DNA of 64,000 nucleotides from Thereva unica (GCA_949987705.1 OX465282.1:66151922-66215921), one strand, 5' to 3'. Positions 11,700 to 22,518 are shown, counted from the first letter of the stretch. Translations and numbers: made by a program. Notes: generated from the letters alone by a model not told the origin.

Positions 11700-13226
11700 A
11701 TGGACCCCTCTTTCCGCACTACTCGTGGGACTTTTATGGAAAATAAAAACCCTAAAAAACCAATCGCCTCCAGTTCGGGGGCTCCCAACAAAACCAAACC
11801 TACTGCCTGCAAGGGCAGTAAGGTGAGTAAAAGGGAAAAAGGAGCTTTAGACTCTAATCCGGAGCTCCCCATTCCCTCCAAGCCAACTGCTTCAACAGAA
11901 GCAGGCCCTTCAACTGCACTCGTGCAGTCTCCTGGTGCCTCTAAGGAGGCTAAAAAAACTAAAATGCCTGGCTCTAAAGGTGCTCCATCAAGGGTGTACT
12001 ACCAAGAGCTACGCAGCGCCCAGAGAATCCTTGCCCGATACAAGGGAGTTGCGGAGGGTGGACTCACCGAGAAGCAGCAAGCTTCGATAAGGTGGGCGAC
12101 GCGGGTCGCCGGCGAGCAAACTTCGCAAACTGGCAACCCAGCCCCAAAGCGTCAGAGGTCCCTAGAGGAACCTAATCACCCTGAGGCTAAACGTAGCAGG
12201 AACACTTCCATACTTCCTGCTACTACTAAAACCTACAGCCAAGTGCTGGAAGGTCAGATCGTTATCGCCGTCATCGACGAAAACGATCCAGATGGCACCA
12301 TTCTGCCTGATAAATGGAGGAAACTTGAGGTCAGGCTCGCGACGATTTTCCTCCCAATACTTCAGGAGCATCCTGGCACTGCTCCTCACTGTCGCGATAG
12401 CGGATGGTTTCAGGGCCGCGTGAAGCTCATCGCTTGTGCCGATCAGAGATCTGTCGATCTCTACAAAATAGCAATATCCAGAATTGGGGAAGCATGGCCA
12501 GGCGTCAAACTCAAGGTTGTTAGGAGGGAGGAAATCCCGAATCGGCCAAGAGCGCGTTCCTGGATCCCAGCAGAACCAGCCGAGCCTCAGGCTATTCTGG
12601 ATATCATTCGGTTGAGTAACCCACAGCTACAGACGTCTTCGTGGAGGATTACGAAACTGGAGGACCCTAAAGGCGACGGCCGAGCGGTTACATTAGTAAT
12701 TAGCGAGGAGTCGCTGGGACCTTTGGCGAAATCTGAATGCGTCATAAGCTATGGGTTTTCTTCAATCACCCTGAGGCTTTACAAAAAAGATTCTTTGCCC
12801 CAGAGTGGAACTGCTCCACCTGGGGCTCCAGATGGTGAGCCCTCAGGCACTGCGGGTGACACAGGTACGGATGTTTCTGATTCCAACGTGCCTGGCACTG
12901 CGGGTGACACAGGTACGCAAGTAGCTGAACCCAATGTACCTAGTATTGCGGATGACACAGGAACAGGAGTAGCTGATCCTAAGGTGCCTGAGGATACTCA
13001 CCTACCAACCCTGGGTTCAAACGACCCTCTCTTATCCTCTGAGGATTCCAACTTCTCAGTTCCTTCGCCGTCAAGGACGGAGGATGAACTGGGTGACTTT
13101 GCCCAACTTCTTTCGGTGGGAGATGATGATATTACTCTCACACCGGAAGAGGACGAGGCTGATATTACGGTGATCGAGACTGATCCCACTACTCCCAACC
13201 ACGATGTTGAGAGTAGCGCAGATTAA
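11700..13226 (+). CDS. LINE ORF1 protein (RNA-binding, DUF4780-like)
   Basis: Translated from the ATG at 11700; the open frame extends upstream only from a GTG. The first ~180 residues are basic, Pro/Ser/Lys-rich and disordered. The middle (about residues 190-365) is a folded region with D-S-G-W-F-Q-G-R-V-K-L and W-R-I-T-K-L-E-D-P, resembling the DUF4780 domain common in ORF1 of insect LINEs and probably RRM-like. After it comes a diverged tandem repeat of about 17 residues (G-D-T-G-T / A-D-D-T-G-T, three copies) and an acidic tail. No zinc knuckle is obvious. It should coat the LINE RNA. The stop lies 23 nt inside ORF2. Confidence 0.85.
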   Translation: MDPSFRTTRGTFMENKNPKKPIASSSGAPNKTKPTACKGSKVSKREKGALDSNPELPIPSKPTASTEAGPSTALVQSPGASKEAKKTKMPGSKGAPSRVYYQELRSAQRILARYKGVAEGGLTEKQQASIRWATRVAGEQTSQTGNPAPKRQRSLEEPNHPEAKRSRNTSILPATTKTYSQVLEGQIVIAVIDENDPDGTILPDKWRKLEVRLATIFLPILQEHPGTAPHCRDSGWFQGRVKLIACADQRSVDLYKIAISRIGEAWPGVKLKVVRREEIPNRPRARSWIPAEPAEPQAILDIIRLSNPQLQTSSWRITKLEDPKGDGRAVTLVISEESLGPLAKSECVISYGFSSITLRLYKKDSLPQSGTAPPGAPDGEPSGTAGDTGTDVSDSNVPGTAGDTGTQVAEPNVPSIADDTGTGVADPKVPEDTHLPTLGSNDPLLSSEDSNFSVPSPSRTEDELGDFAQLLSVGDDDITLTPEEDEADITVIETDPTTPNHDVESSAD

Positions 13227-16200
13227 TCTCCATCACAGCAAGGCTGCATCCGCCAGCCTATGCTTACGCCTTTCTAAGGCCGATATAGATGTCGTCCTGG
13301 TACAAGAGCCTTGGATCGTCCGGGGCCTTGTATGCGGAATCAGGACTCCTAAATACAGGTTGCTGTATCCCAGAAATGGGGGAGGTAAGCCAAGAACCTG
13401 TTTAATTGTTAAAAATGACCTTAACGCTTTTATGTTGTCTAAATTTAGCAATGCTGATAATGTACTGGCCTGCTTGGACAACAGGAAAGGCGGTAGGCCT
13501 ACGTGGATTGGATCTGTCTACCTACCATATGAGGAAAATTTGGACAACTCCAGTCTCTTTGTTGCCGCAAAAGAAGCGGCTAGTCGTGGAGCCAGCCTCA
13601 TCGTTGGATGTGATGCGAATGCTCACAACACCGTTTGGGGCAGCTCTGATACAAATATAAGAGGTGAGTTGCTTTTTGATTTATTACTACAACACAATCT
13701 CTTGCTATGCAATAGGGGAAATGAACCCACGTTCATCACAAGGGTAAGACAAGAAGTCTTGGATATTACCCTTGTTTCCCCAGATCTGCTCAACCGTGTG
13801 GAAAACTGGAGAGTATCCAGTGAACACTCTTTTTCTGACCACAGAGTCATCCTTTTTAATATCAATATGTACCCAACTGTGAAGAAGGCCCCTGGTTACA
13901 GGAATGTCCGGAACACAGACTGGGTCATATACAGACAAGTAGTGGAAAGATCCCTCCCTGAGGATGTTCCCACCCACCCTTGGAATGCTGAAGATCTTGA
14001 ACATCAAGTGACAAATCTCAGTAACCTCCTGAATAACGCATTAGAAGCAGCCTGTCCCATTAGGAAATATGGGGGTAAAACCAAACCCCCTTGGTGGAAC
14101 AGCAGACTTCTCAAACTAAGGTCTGAAAGCAGAAAGGCCTTCAATAAGGCCAAATGGTCTAATTTGGCTTCGGACTGGGACAACTACAAAAGTCGTCTCA
14201 GGGAGTTCAAATACGAACTGCGAAACTCAAAAAGGGAATCCTGGAAAACCTTTTGTGCGACAATAGAAGGTTTTTCAGATGCCGCAAGAATGAGAAAAGT
14301 TCTCTCGAAAAGCCCAATGTGCCAAGAAATGCTGCAACAAGCAGACGGTACATGGACCACAAGTAGTCAGGAGTCACTGAAACTCCTACTCGATACTCAC
14401 TTTCCTGGCTCAACATCTCTTGCTGCATCTGCAGAAACAGGTTTTGAGGGCCCAGCTAGCACACATAATTTAGGCACCATTGACAGATTGATAAACAGAG
14501 ATTTACTACTGTGGTCCATAGAAGGCTTCATGCCTTATAAAACACCGGGACCAGATGGAATTTATCCCATTGAAATTCAGAAAGTCAGTGACCTAATTCT
14601 GAATTGGCTCGCAGCCATCTATAGGAGCTCCCTTAGCCTAAGCTACATTCCAACATCCTGGAGAGTAGCGAAGGTAGCTTTCATTCCGAAAGCGGGTAAA
14701 ATCTCCTACCACAATCCAAAAGACTTGAGACCTATATGTCTCACATCCTTTCTCCTCAAGATACTAGAAAGACTTGTGGAGATCCATGTTAAGCAAAGCA
14801 TTGATAAAAAACTGCTTTCTCCCTCGCAGCATGCCTACACGAAAGGTAAATCAGTAGACACTGCTCTCCACTCTTTGGTAGCGGTCATTGAAAGATCCCT
14901 TGAATTCAAGGAATTCACGTTGGCTGCTTTCCTAGATATTGATGGTGCTTTCAACAATGTTGAACCCTCTGCGGTCACGAGGGCACTCCAGCGTCTGAAT
15001 GTTGATGGGTGCTCCAGGTCCTTTATTGATCAGTTGCTAGGGTGCAGGGTCATAAAGTCTAGCCTGGGGCTTTCGGAAGAAGTCAGACGGGTTAAAAGAG
15101 GCACACCACAAGGTGGGGTCTTATCGCCGCTCCTTTGGAATATGACAGTCAATGAAGTATTGATAACTCTAAAGGAGTCTGGGTGCACCACGGTGGCCTA
15201 TGCTGATGATATTGTGCTGGTGGTGACCGGCAAGTACATCTCAACAATAAGAGATATAATGCAACAAGCATTGAATACTCTTTCTCATTGGGCCACTACA
15301 AAGGGTCTAGGCGTCAACCCAACCAAGACTGAAGTAGTGCTCTTTACAAAGAAGCATAGACTTCCCAATTTTCCTCCTTTAAGACTCTGTAATGAAACAC
15401 TGCATATAAAGGAGGATGCGAAATTTCTAGGTCTCATACTCGATAGGAAACTAACGTGGAGACCGAATCTTATAGAAAGAGCAAATAAGGCCAAAACAGC
15501 TCTCTTCCTATGCCAGAAAACGATCGGAGTCAACTGGGGCCTTAAACCCCGCATCGTCCACTGGCTCTATACAGCCGTAATCAGACCTATACTTATGCAT
15601 GGCATATCGGTATGGTGGACTGCATTACAGAAGATTACGTATCGCAAGATACTGGAAAGGGTCCAAAGAACAGCTGAACTGTGTATTAGTGGTGCAATGA
15701 GAAGCACCCCTACAGCTGCGCTGGATGTCTTATTGCATCTTACCCCTTTGGATATACACGCCGAGCAAATGGCAGCCTGGACGGCTGCCAGGACAAAGGC
15801 TTCTCTTGGATGGACTCCATACTCATATGGCCATTCATCCATCCTTAGGAAATTCGCCATCACTGCGAACAACCTAGATTATACTACACCTACGTGGACC
15901 TTGGAGAAAGGTTTCAATACCATCATTCCGGCCAGAGATGACTGGACAGATGGTGTTATCCCAACTGGGTCATTATGTATTTTCACAGATGGCTCAAAAA
16001 TTGGGAATAATGTAGGCTCTGGTATCTTTTCCGAGGCATTAAATATAAATACCTCTCTTCGTCTACCCGATCACTGCAGCGTCTTCCAAGCGGAAGTCAC
16101 TGCGATCTGGGAGGCTCTCGAATGGCTGAAGATAAATAATATATCTCATAAGAATATATGTATTCTATCGGATAGCCAGGCGGCCCTCAAGGCTCTTAAT

Positions 16201-16821
16201 TCTGTCGTCACAACATCCACGACTCTTCTGAACTGCCGCAGGTCTCTGTGTGAGACTGCCACTCAGTTTGATATAACACTGTGTTGGGTTCCTGGACACA
16301 GTGGGATTAGGGGAAACTGTAGGGCAGATGAGCTTGCTAGACAGGGAACCGAAGTGGAAAGGACACCCCACTTAACCCAAATGGGAATGCCCTTAGCCAC
16401 CTATAAACTAGCTGTGAGAAAAATCAGCTTAGCTCGAGCCGGGCTGAGATGGACCACAGCAACGGTTTGTCGCACTCTTCATGCAATGTGGCCAACTTTA
16501 GACGCAAAGCGTTCAAAATCTCTGGTTCAGTTGAACAAAAAGGAGATAAGCCATGTGGTAAGGGTGCTGACTGGTCACTGTCCCTTCGGCCCACACGCCG
16601 AAAGATTAGGACTCCCCCACAACGACTTATGTAGAAGTTGTGGTAATGAAGAAGAGGAAGAAACTGTCTCCCATCTTCTCTGTACATGTCCCGCCCTAGC
16701 AAGGAAAAGAGGGACTCTACTTGGCTCACCTTTTCTTGACGGATTGAGCGAGCTGCAAAATATTGGTGTCTCTAGACTCTGTCGCTTTATTAAAAGCTCG
16801 AAATGGCTTGAAATGGCCTGA
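13204..16821 (+). CDS. LINE ORF2: endonuclease, reverse transcriptase, RNase H
   Basis: 1205 codons from an ATG that overlaps the end of ORF1 by 23 nt, so translation coupling is likely. Residues ~1-225 form an apurinic-like endonuclease: Q-I-N-L-H-H-S-K, Q-E-P-W, G-C-D-A-N-A-H, and a terminal S-D-H. The RT occupies about 450-760, with T-P-G-P-D-G, G-T-P-Q-G-G-V-L-S-P-L and the A-Y-A-D-D catalytic motif. RNase H is at about 920-1045 (F-T-D-G-S, Q-A-E-V-T-A, S-D-S-Q, G-N-C-R-A-D-E). The C-terminus has a C-x2-C...H-x4-C cluster. The domain order and the first motif point to the LOA/I group. No inactivating change was seen. Confidence 0.93.
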   Translation: MLRVAQINLHHSKAASASLCLRLSKADIDVVLVQEPWIVRGLVCGIRTPKYRLLYPRNGGGKPRTCLIVKNDLNAFMLSKFSNADNVLACLDNRKGGRPTWIGSVYLPYEENLDNSSLFVAAKEAASRGASLIVGCDANAHNTVWGSSDTNIRGELLFDLLLQHNLLLCNRGNEPTFITRVRQEVLDITLVSPDLLNRVENWRVSSEHSFSDHRVILFNINMYPTVKKAPGYRNVRNTDWVIYRQVVERSLPEDVPTHPWNAEDLEHQVTNLSNLLNNALEAACPIRKYGGKTKPPWWNSRLLKLRSESRKAFNKAKWSNLASDWDNYKSRLREFKYELRNSKRESWKTFCATIEGFSDAARMRKVLSKSPMCQEMLQQADGTWTTSSQESLKLLLDTHFPGSTSLAASAETGFEGPASTHNLGTIDRLINRDLLLWSIEGFMPYKTPGPDGIYPIEIQKVSDLILNWLAAIYRSSLSLSYIPTSWRVAKVAFIPKAGKISYHNPKDLRPICLTSFLLKILERLVEIHVKQSIDKKLLSPSQHAYTKGKSVDTALHSLVAVIERSLEFKEFTLAAFLDIDGAFNNVEPSAVTRALQRLNVDGCSRSFIDQLLGCRVIKSSLGLSEEVRRVKRGTPQGGVLSPLLWNMTVNEVLITLKESGCTTVAYADDIVLVVTGKYISTIRDIMQQALNTLSHWATTKGLGVNPTKTEVVLFTKKHRLPNFPPLRLCNETLHIKEDAKFLGLILDRKLTWRPNLIERANKAKTALFLCQKTIGVNWGLKPRIVHWLYTAVIRPILMHGISVWWTALQKITYRKILERVQRTAELCISGAMRSTPTAALDVLLHLTPLDIHAEQMAAWTAARTKASLGWTPYSYGHSSILRKFAITANNLDYTTPTWTLEKGFNTIIPARDDWTDGVIPTGSLCIFTDGSKIGNNVGSGIFSEALNINTSLRLPDHCSVFQAEVTAIWEALEWLKINNISHKNICILSDSQAALKALNSVVTTSTTLLNCRRSLCETATQFDITLCWVPGHSGIRGNCRADELARQGTEVERTPHLTQMGMPLATYKLAVRKISLARAGLRWTTATVCRTLHAMWPTLDAKRSKSLVQLNKKEISHVVRVLTGHCPFGPHAERLGLPHNDLCRSCGNEEEEETVSHLLCTCPALARKRGTLLGSPFLDGLSELQNIGVSRLCRFIKSSKWLEMA

Positions 16822-16859
16822 ACTATGTCCCAATACCAGAATGGCATCACAATGGGCCC

Positions 16860-16920
16860 AATGGCGTGCCTAAGTGGGCTCCCTGGTGGGGGCAGCCATT
16901 TCAACCTAACCTAACCTAAC
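16860..16920 (+). repeat. LINE 3' end with CCTAA pentamer tail
   Basis: After the ORF2 stop there are about 75 bp of 3' sequence, then tandem CCTAA units running into the target duplication. The pentamer equals the complement of the TTAGG telomere repeat of many insects, but here it is the tail of a LINE inserted in a retrotransposon. Confidence 0.8.
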
Positions 16921-16927
16921 CCAATCT

Positions 16928-17616
16928 TGTGACTGATGACATTTTAATGCGGTCTTGAAGGAACGATGCCAACGTTCTATTAAACCGTTCGACGCTGGAT
17001 GATATGCTGTTGTCCTAAGATGCTGAGTGCCAATCAAATTGGTTAATTCCTTAAAAAGCTTGGCCTCAAACTGCCGTCCTTGGTCGGTTGTAATCCTTAG
17101 AGGAACTCCAAACCGCGCTATCCAACCGGAGCATAATTCCCTCGCTATGGTTTCGGCTGCGATGTCTGCTATTGGCAATGCCTCTGGCCATCTGGTGTAT
17201 CTGTCGATGAGTGTTAAACAATACCTATATCCTTGTGATAGTGGCAGTGGTCCGACAATGTCGACATTGATGTGTTCAAAGCGCTCGCTGGGCAGAGCAT
17301 ACGACCCTACGGCTGCTTTGTTGTGTCGATGTATTTTTGCGCGCTGACAGGTCAGGCATCCCTTGGCCCACCTTCTGCAGTCTTTCCGTATACCGGGCCA
17401 AACGAATTTTTCTGCTACTAGTTTACCTGAACTCTCGATTCCTGGATGACTTAAGTTGTGTATCTTCTCGAACGCGATCTTACGAAATTCTTCAGTTAGA
17501 TACGGTCGAACTCCAGTTTTTGAAACGTCGCAGTAGATGAATGTGTCTGTTTCTTCTGTTAGCGGAAATGATTTTAATTTTAAGCTCGATTCACCTTGTA
17601 GCAATTTTTTAAACAA
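16928..17616 (-). pseudogene. gypsy B integrase N-terminal part and catalytic core
   Basis: This contains the zinc region (H-N-L-S-H-P-G-I...C-L-T-C-Q-R-A-K), the first catalytic Asp ([10 protein letters not shown]), the second ([10 protein letters not shown]) and the Glu (N-G-L-I-E-R-W-H-R). The frame is cut by the LINE at 16928 and resumes at 11339. It overlaps the end of the RT block in another frame near 17580-17616, so at least one indel separates RNase H from integrase. Confidence 0.87.
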
Positions 17617-18990
17617 TCATCATTAGCTTGCGATTCTGCCAGTTTGTCGTATCTAATGTTTACGGGGATGTCTATGGCACTAATCCTCGAGAAAGCATCT
17701 GCAACATCATTGTGTTTTCCTTCAATAAAACGTAGATCGGTAGTAAATTGGCTTATGTAGTCCAAATATCTCAGTTGCCTTGGCGAAGCTTTATCCAGCT
17801 TTTGTTGAAAGGCATGCGTTAGAGGCTTGTGGTCCGTATATAGTGCGAAATCCCTTCCTTCTAACATATGTTTGAAATGTCGCACAGCACTGTATGCAGC
17901 TAGCAATTCTCGATCGTAGGTACTATAACGCGTTTGTGCTGCGTTTAATTTCTCCGAGTAAAAACCAAGTGGTTGCCAACGCTCTTTAGTGTACTGCTGG
18001 ATTGCTGCTCCTACTGCTTTATCTGATGCATCAACCATAAGCGCTAACTGTGCTCCTGGCAACGGATGGGATAAGATTGCTGCTTGTTTCAAGGCCTCTT
18101 TGCAAGTGCTAAAGCCTTCTAAACTATCCGTGTCCCATTTTATCACTGATTTATCGTTCTTCTTGTTTCCTTTTATGAGATTAAGTAAGGGTGCTTGGAT
18201 TCCGGCCGCGTTGGGTAGAAACCTTCTATAGAAATTAGTAACAGCTAGAAATCTTCGTAAATCACATACTCTCTGCGGAGTAGCGTAATTCGAGAGCGCT
18301 TGCACCCTATCGTCTGGTGGTCTGATTCCGCTTTTGTTTATGGTATGCCCCAAGAATCTTACTTCACTTGCGCCCAATACACATTTTGAAGTATTGATGA
18401 CCAATCCATATTCTCGTAATCGTTCAAAAAGCTGCTTTAGATGACTTCGGTGTTCCTCTTCATTAATTGAAGCAACTAGAATGTCATCTAGGTAGGCATA
18501 AGCGAATGTAAAATCTCTAAGCACCTCATCCATGAAACGTTGAAACGTCTGACTTGCATTTTTAAGCCCGAAAGTCATATACTCGAATTCAAACATACCG
18601 AATGGCGTTGTTATTGCAGTTTTTTGGATGTCATTTGGCTCTACAGGGATTTGATGATAGGCTCTCTTCAGGTCGATAGAGAAAAAAATATTTTTATCAT
18701 GTAAGAAATGGGTGAAGTCATGTATATGAGGTATCGGGTATCTGTCTGGTTCAGTCACCGCATTCAGCCTTCTGAAATCGCCGCAGGGCCTCCAATCTCC
18801 ATTCTGTTTCTGCACCATGTGCAAGGGGCTTGCCCACGGACTACACGAAGGTTGACATATGCCTTCTTCAAGCATAATTTGGAATTCATTCTTAGCTGCT
18901 TTTGACTTCTCTTGTGAAAGTCTTCTTGCTTTAGCAAAAACTGGAGGTCCCTTTGTGAGGATGTGATGACTTACTTTGTGACTTATTTTT
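17580..18990 (-). pseudogene. gypsy B RT and RNase H
   Basis: A frame of 430 codons plus an in-frame ATG-less extension to about 18990. It has the gypsy RT blocks [19 protein letters not shown] and [10 protein letters not shown], then RNase H with M-V-D-A-S-D and T-D-H-K-P-L. It is displaced by frame changes from protease upstream (near 18985, beside a T-rich run) and from integrase downstream (near 17600). The catalytic residues themselves are present, so decay is by indels. Confidence 0.88.
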
Positions 18991-19513
18991 TCTTACTCAG
19001 CGTAGGTCGAGTTATGTCCTTGAATTCGTTCAATAAGTCATGAAAATTCATCAAATTGTTAATGGTCGACAGACTTACGATATCTGCGACGTGTACCGTG
19101 CAAGAAGCTGCGATATTTGTCTGCTTGTCAATTAATTTTTTTTCGTGTAGGAGTACTTGTAACTTAAAATGCTCCAAAAAATCAGCTCCTATGATCGGTT
19201 GCGAGACATCGGCAATTACGAATACCCAGCTAAACTTTTTTCTTAAGTTCAAATTTAACGTGATCGCTTTTTCTCCATACGTTTTAATTTTGGTACCATT
19301 TGCAGCATATAAGGTAATTGAATAGTCAATTGGACGTTGTTTAAGAGATCCTACAGAAGCTCGTGGGACGACCGATATGTCCGATCCCGTATCGATTAGA
19401 AATCTCAGCTTGTTTGACCTGTCTGTTATGAAAAGGCGGCGATTACGATTATTTCGCCCGTCGCTAGCCGCCGACAGCGACTGACGCATCAGTTTTCCTT
19501 CTTGTAGTTGCAA
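18983..19513 (-). pseudogene. gypsy B protease
   Basis: The block R-F-L-I-D-T-G-S-D-I-S-V-V-P is the aspartic protease active site, and I-I-G-A-D-F-L is the second conserved protease motif. The N-terminal boundary with gag is a frame change near 19520. The C-terminal end reads into K-K-K and a stop at a homopolymer where the RT frame begins. It is homologous to the N-terminal protease of gypsy A Pol. Confidence 0.85.
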
Positions 19514-19536
19514 GGATCACGGCATTTGGTAGATTT

Positions 19537-20298
19537 TTATCTGAACTTGCGGTGGTACCAGCACCATTGTGAATCCTTGAATAAATCTCTGTCGCGTGAC
19601 TTGCTTCTGTGCCGAGCTCTGAAATTTTTCGCAGAGTGCCTTTTAAAGGACTTTTGGAGCTCTAGAACTTCTTTTTTTAACTCGCTGACCTGTTTCTCTA
19701 ACGATGAGCTGTCTGTTGCGGAGGCTGTGCATTCGGAAATTTGCGTGTTGTCACTAAACTCAACAATTTTGTCCGACATTACCGCTATTTGGTTCAGTGA
19801 TTCCGAGCTAATAGATATAATTGCTCGTACATTAGATGGTAATCGTTGCATCCAAATCGATTTTAGCATTTCATTGGTCATATTACTGCCTCCGAGTTCA
19901 CGCATTTCTCTTAATAGTTGCGATGGTTTGGAATCGCCCAGCTCCAAGTCTTGTAGTAATTTTTTAATTCTCTTCTGGTCAGAGTCTGCGAATTGCTCAA
20001 TCACTCTTGCTTTCAGAGTCTCGTACAACTTTTCTTTAGGAGGATTTAATATAATGTCGCTTACTTGTGCTAAAACTTTGCTTTCAATTGCTGCCACAAT
20101 TGTATGAAACTTGGTGCGATCTGCTTTAATGCCTGCCGCTATAAACTGCGACTCTACCTGTGCGAACCAGAGCTCAGGTTTCGCTCTCCAGAATGGCGGT
20201 GCCTTAACCGACACTCGCGCAATCTCCCGCGTTTCTGCCTCACTGGTTGATGGCTTGTCGTCAGTTTGCTTCTAATCGATCTCGTCCGCGTCCGACAT
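19537..20298 (-). pseudogene. gag: gypsy B Gag, premature stop at codon 9
   Basis: The natural ATG is at 20298. Codon 9 (20272-20274) is TAG, after which the frame is open to 19537. The capsid region (P-P-F-W-x3-P-x-L-W-F-A-Q-V-E) matches gypsy A Gag. A coiled-coil stretch (E-K-Q-V-S-E-L-K-K-E-V-L-E-L-Q-K) follows, and the C-terminus is basic and ends in the first half of the C-W-Y-H zinc motif, where the frame breaks. Confidence 0.85.
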
Positions 20299-20663
20299 TT
20301 TACACGTGTTACTTGGCAGTATTTTTACTAGATACGAAGTTTATACGAAGATGCACGGTTTATTCTTTATTCACTCAGCGATTAAAGACCAAAAAATTCT
20401 TTTTTCATTAAGAACAAACGGACCTCACAAATATTAAATACGTCTCCCGATTTCATGATTTTATCTCTTAATGGACATATAATTTTATCTCTTATTTACA
20501 CCTCAATGGAAACACTCATCACATTGATTATTTTATGCAATTCACAATTTTCGATTTGTTAACACGAAAAAGATTAATTACTTAAAAATAATTTCCCGCG
20601 TCGCGACAACGCACTCAACACCGTTTGACTACCACTGCACTAGCTCGTATTCAATCGTTGATG
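20299..20663 (-). other. gypsy B leader, gag-proximal part
   Basis: About 365 bp of AT-rich untranslated leader between gag and the Tc1-like insertion. No gene is visible. The leader resumes at 22321-22518. Confidence 0.65.
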
Positions 20664-20665
20664 TA

Positions 20666-22318
20666 CCTGAAGAGCAAAAGTGTTTCAATAATCAGTATTT
20701 TAGAATTAGGGGCCATTTAGAGGGAATTCTAGGGTATACTTCGATACAACCAAATGGAAAAACATTTTCTCTAATGTTTTAGCAAGTTTTTCTTTAAAGA
20801 AACTGTAGCAAAATATTCAGCCGTTTAAAAGATATTTAAGAAATAAAAACTTCCTTCATTGGAACAGTTTTGCACCCGACTATTTTGTAGGCATTGACGA
20901 TTAAATTTCAATATTTAGTCTAAGGACCCCTGGACTTTTTTAAAGTTTTTAATCTCTTCTCCATACTGGTGTATAAATTCTCTACATTTTGGGGAGAGAT
21001 ACTCTCCCATTCGTTTTGCACCCGCTCCCGCAGTTCGCCCATTCCTTTCGGTGGCTCCGCATAGTTTACGAGCCTACTTTTTAGCAAAAGCCCTCAAATT
21101 TTCTATGGGGTTCATGTCTGAACTTTGGGGAGGACATTCCAATAAGCCGAATCTTTGACCTCGAAGCCACTCTTGGACAATTTTTGCAGTGTGCTTGAGG
21201 CCGTTGTCTTGTTGGAATATTGCATGCCGTTCTTTTATTTTTGAGAGAGACATGGCTTTTGGCAAATTGGTTTTCAAAATGTCTAAATATTTCATTTTAT
21301 CCATTTTGCCTTCTATTTTGACAATTGGTCCAACGCCATTCGGTGTAATACACCCACACACCATTATGGAACCACCGCCGAATTGACATGTTTCTTTGAC
21401 TCCTTCAGGTTGATGAGCACTGGGATTTTTGCTCCAGTATCAAGAACGACCATCACTATTAAATCTGTTGATTTTTGTCTCATCTGACCATATAACCTAG
21501 CAATATTCATAAAGTAAGACATAACCTAAAAAACAAATAATTTTTGTACCTTTTTCCAGTCTTCTGTGGTCCAATCTATAAATCTATTTACAAACTCCTT
21601 CCTTTTGTTTATATTTTTTTAGATAGTGCTAGCTTATTCTTTTTTGGGGCGGCTTTTAAACTTATTCGTTTTTTTTAAACTTATTCGTTTCAGCGCCATT
21701 CTTGCGATCCACGCATCTTTTCCCAATATGGCCAGGGCGTCACGTGGACATTTTGCATTACCTGAAGTAAGCAATCGCCCTATGTTACGGGCATCTCTGT
21801 CCATAAACTTCTTAGGTCTTCCACCTAGTGGAGAACTGAAAGTCTCTCTGCTTTATTTCGCAACTCGAGAAACCGTTGCTATGCCAACTGTGCAAGTTTC
21901 AGCGATTTTCCGAACCGATTGTCCTTTTCTTATTAATTGCACTACTCGGCTTCTCACTTCTGTTGAAATTTTTTTCATTTTACTTGAATGCTTAAATAAG
22001 ACTTCACTGCTAAGCTAGGAAACTACTAATGATATTTCACTAACTATGGTAATATTCTTTTGAATTTATAACGGGTTTTCTACTGTCAATGTCTCCAAAA
22101 CAGTCGGGTGCAAAACTGTTCCAATGAAGGAAGTTTTTATTTCTTAAATATCTTTTAAACGGCTGAATATTTTGCTACAGTTTCTTTTAAGAAAAACTTG
22201 CTAAAACATTAGAGAAAATGTTTGTGCATTTGGTTGTATCGAAGTATTTCCTAGAATTCCCTCTAAATGGCCGCTAACTCTAAAATACTGATTATTGAAA
22301 CACTTTTGCTCTTCAGTG
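20666..22318 (-). mobile_element. Tc1-like DNA transposon, decayed
   Basis: Terminal inverted repeats of about 210 bp (20666-20882 and 22100-22318) end in CACTGAAGAGCAAAAGTG, with one base lost at the left end. TA dinucleotides flank both ends (20664-20665, 22319-22320), the standard Tc1/mariner target duplication. It lies in the gypsy B leader. The transposase between the repeats is broken, so this copy is not autonomous. Confidence 0.88.
21070..21990 (-). pseudogene. Tc1-like transposase remnant
   Basis: On the minus strand, from about 21978, an N-terminal helix-turn-helix reads S-T-E-V-R-S-R-V-V-Q-L-I...S-V-R-K-I-A-E-T and ends at a TAA near 21860. Further on, W-S-D-E-T-K-I-N-R-F carries the first catalytic Asp, then a stop. 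The segment 21074-21364 carries F-Q-Q-D-N-G-L-K-H-T-A (second Asp) and M-N-P-I-E-N-L (Glu), giving the D-D-E order of Tc1 transposases. Several stops and frame changes separate these blocks. Confidence 0.85.
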
Positions 22319-22518
22319 TATACATATGTAGAAATGAACGTGAACCTTGGCTTGAGGCGTGTGGACGCTACTAACACTTATATGTCGCTTATTGCGAAAC
22401 CGTTACCCACGCTGCGAAATATTTCTTTAAAATTTCTCAAATTCCACTATCGGAACCGATGTTTTGTTGGGTTCTTTCGATGCACATTCACTAATTACCG
22501 TCTCTCCTTACACGACGA

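Larger units (their letters stand above)
11340..16915 (+). mobile_element. Full-length LOA/I-group LINE, apparently intact
   Basis: The element has a ~360-bp 5' leader, ORF1 (11700-13226), ORF2 (13204-16821) and a short 3' tail ending in CCTAA repeats. It is inserted in gypsy B integrase. The string CTAACCCAATCT occurs at 11328-11339 and at 16916-16927, which marks the target duplication, though its first bases merge with the tail repeat. ORF2 has an endonuclease, RT and RNase H, the combination found in LOA/I-group non-LTR elements. Both frames are open, so this may be an active or recently active copy. Confidence 0.9.

Noticed and set aside
21626..22018. Plus-strand frame of 130 codons
   Set aside because: It is the complement of the Tc1 transposase N-terminal region, which reads sensibly on the minus strand.
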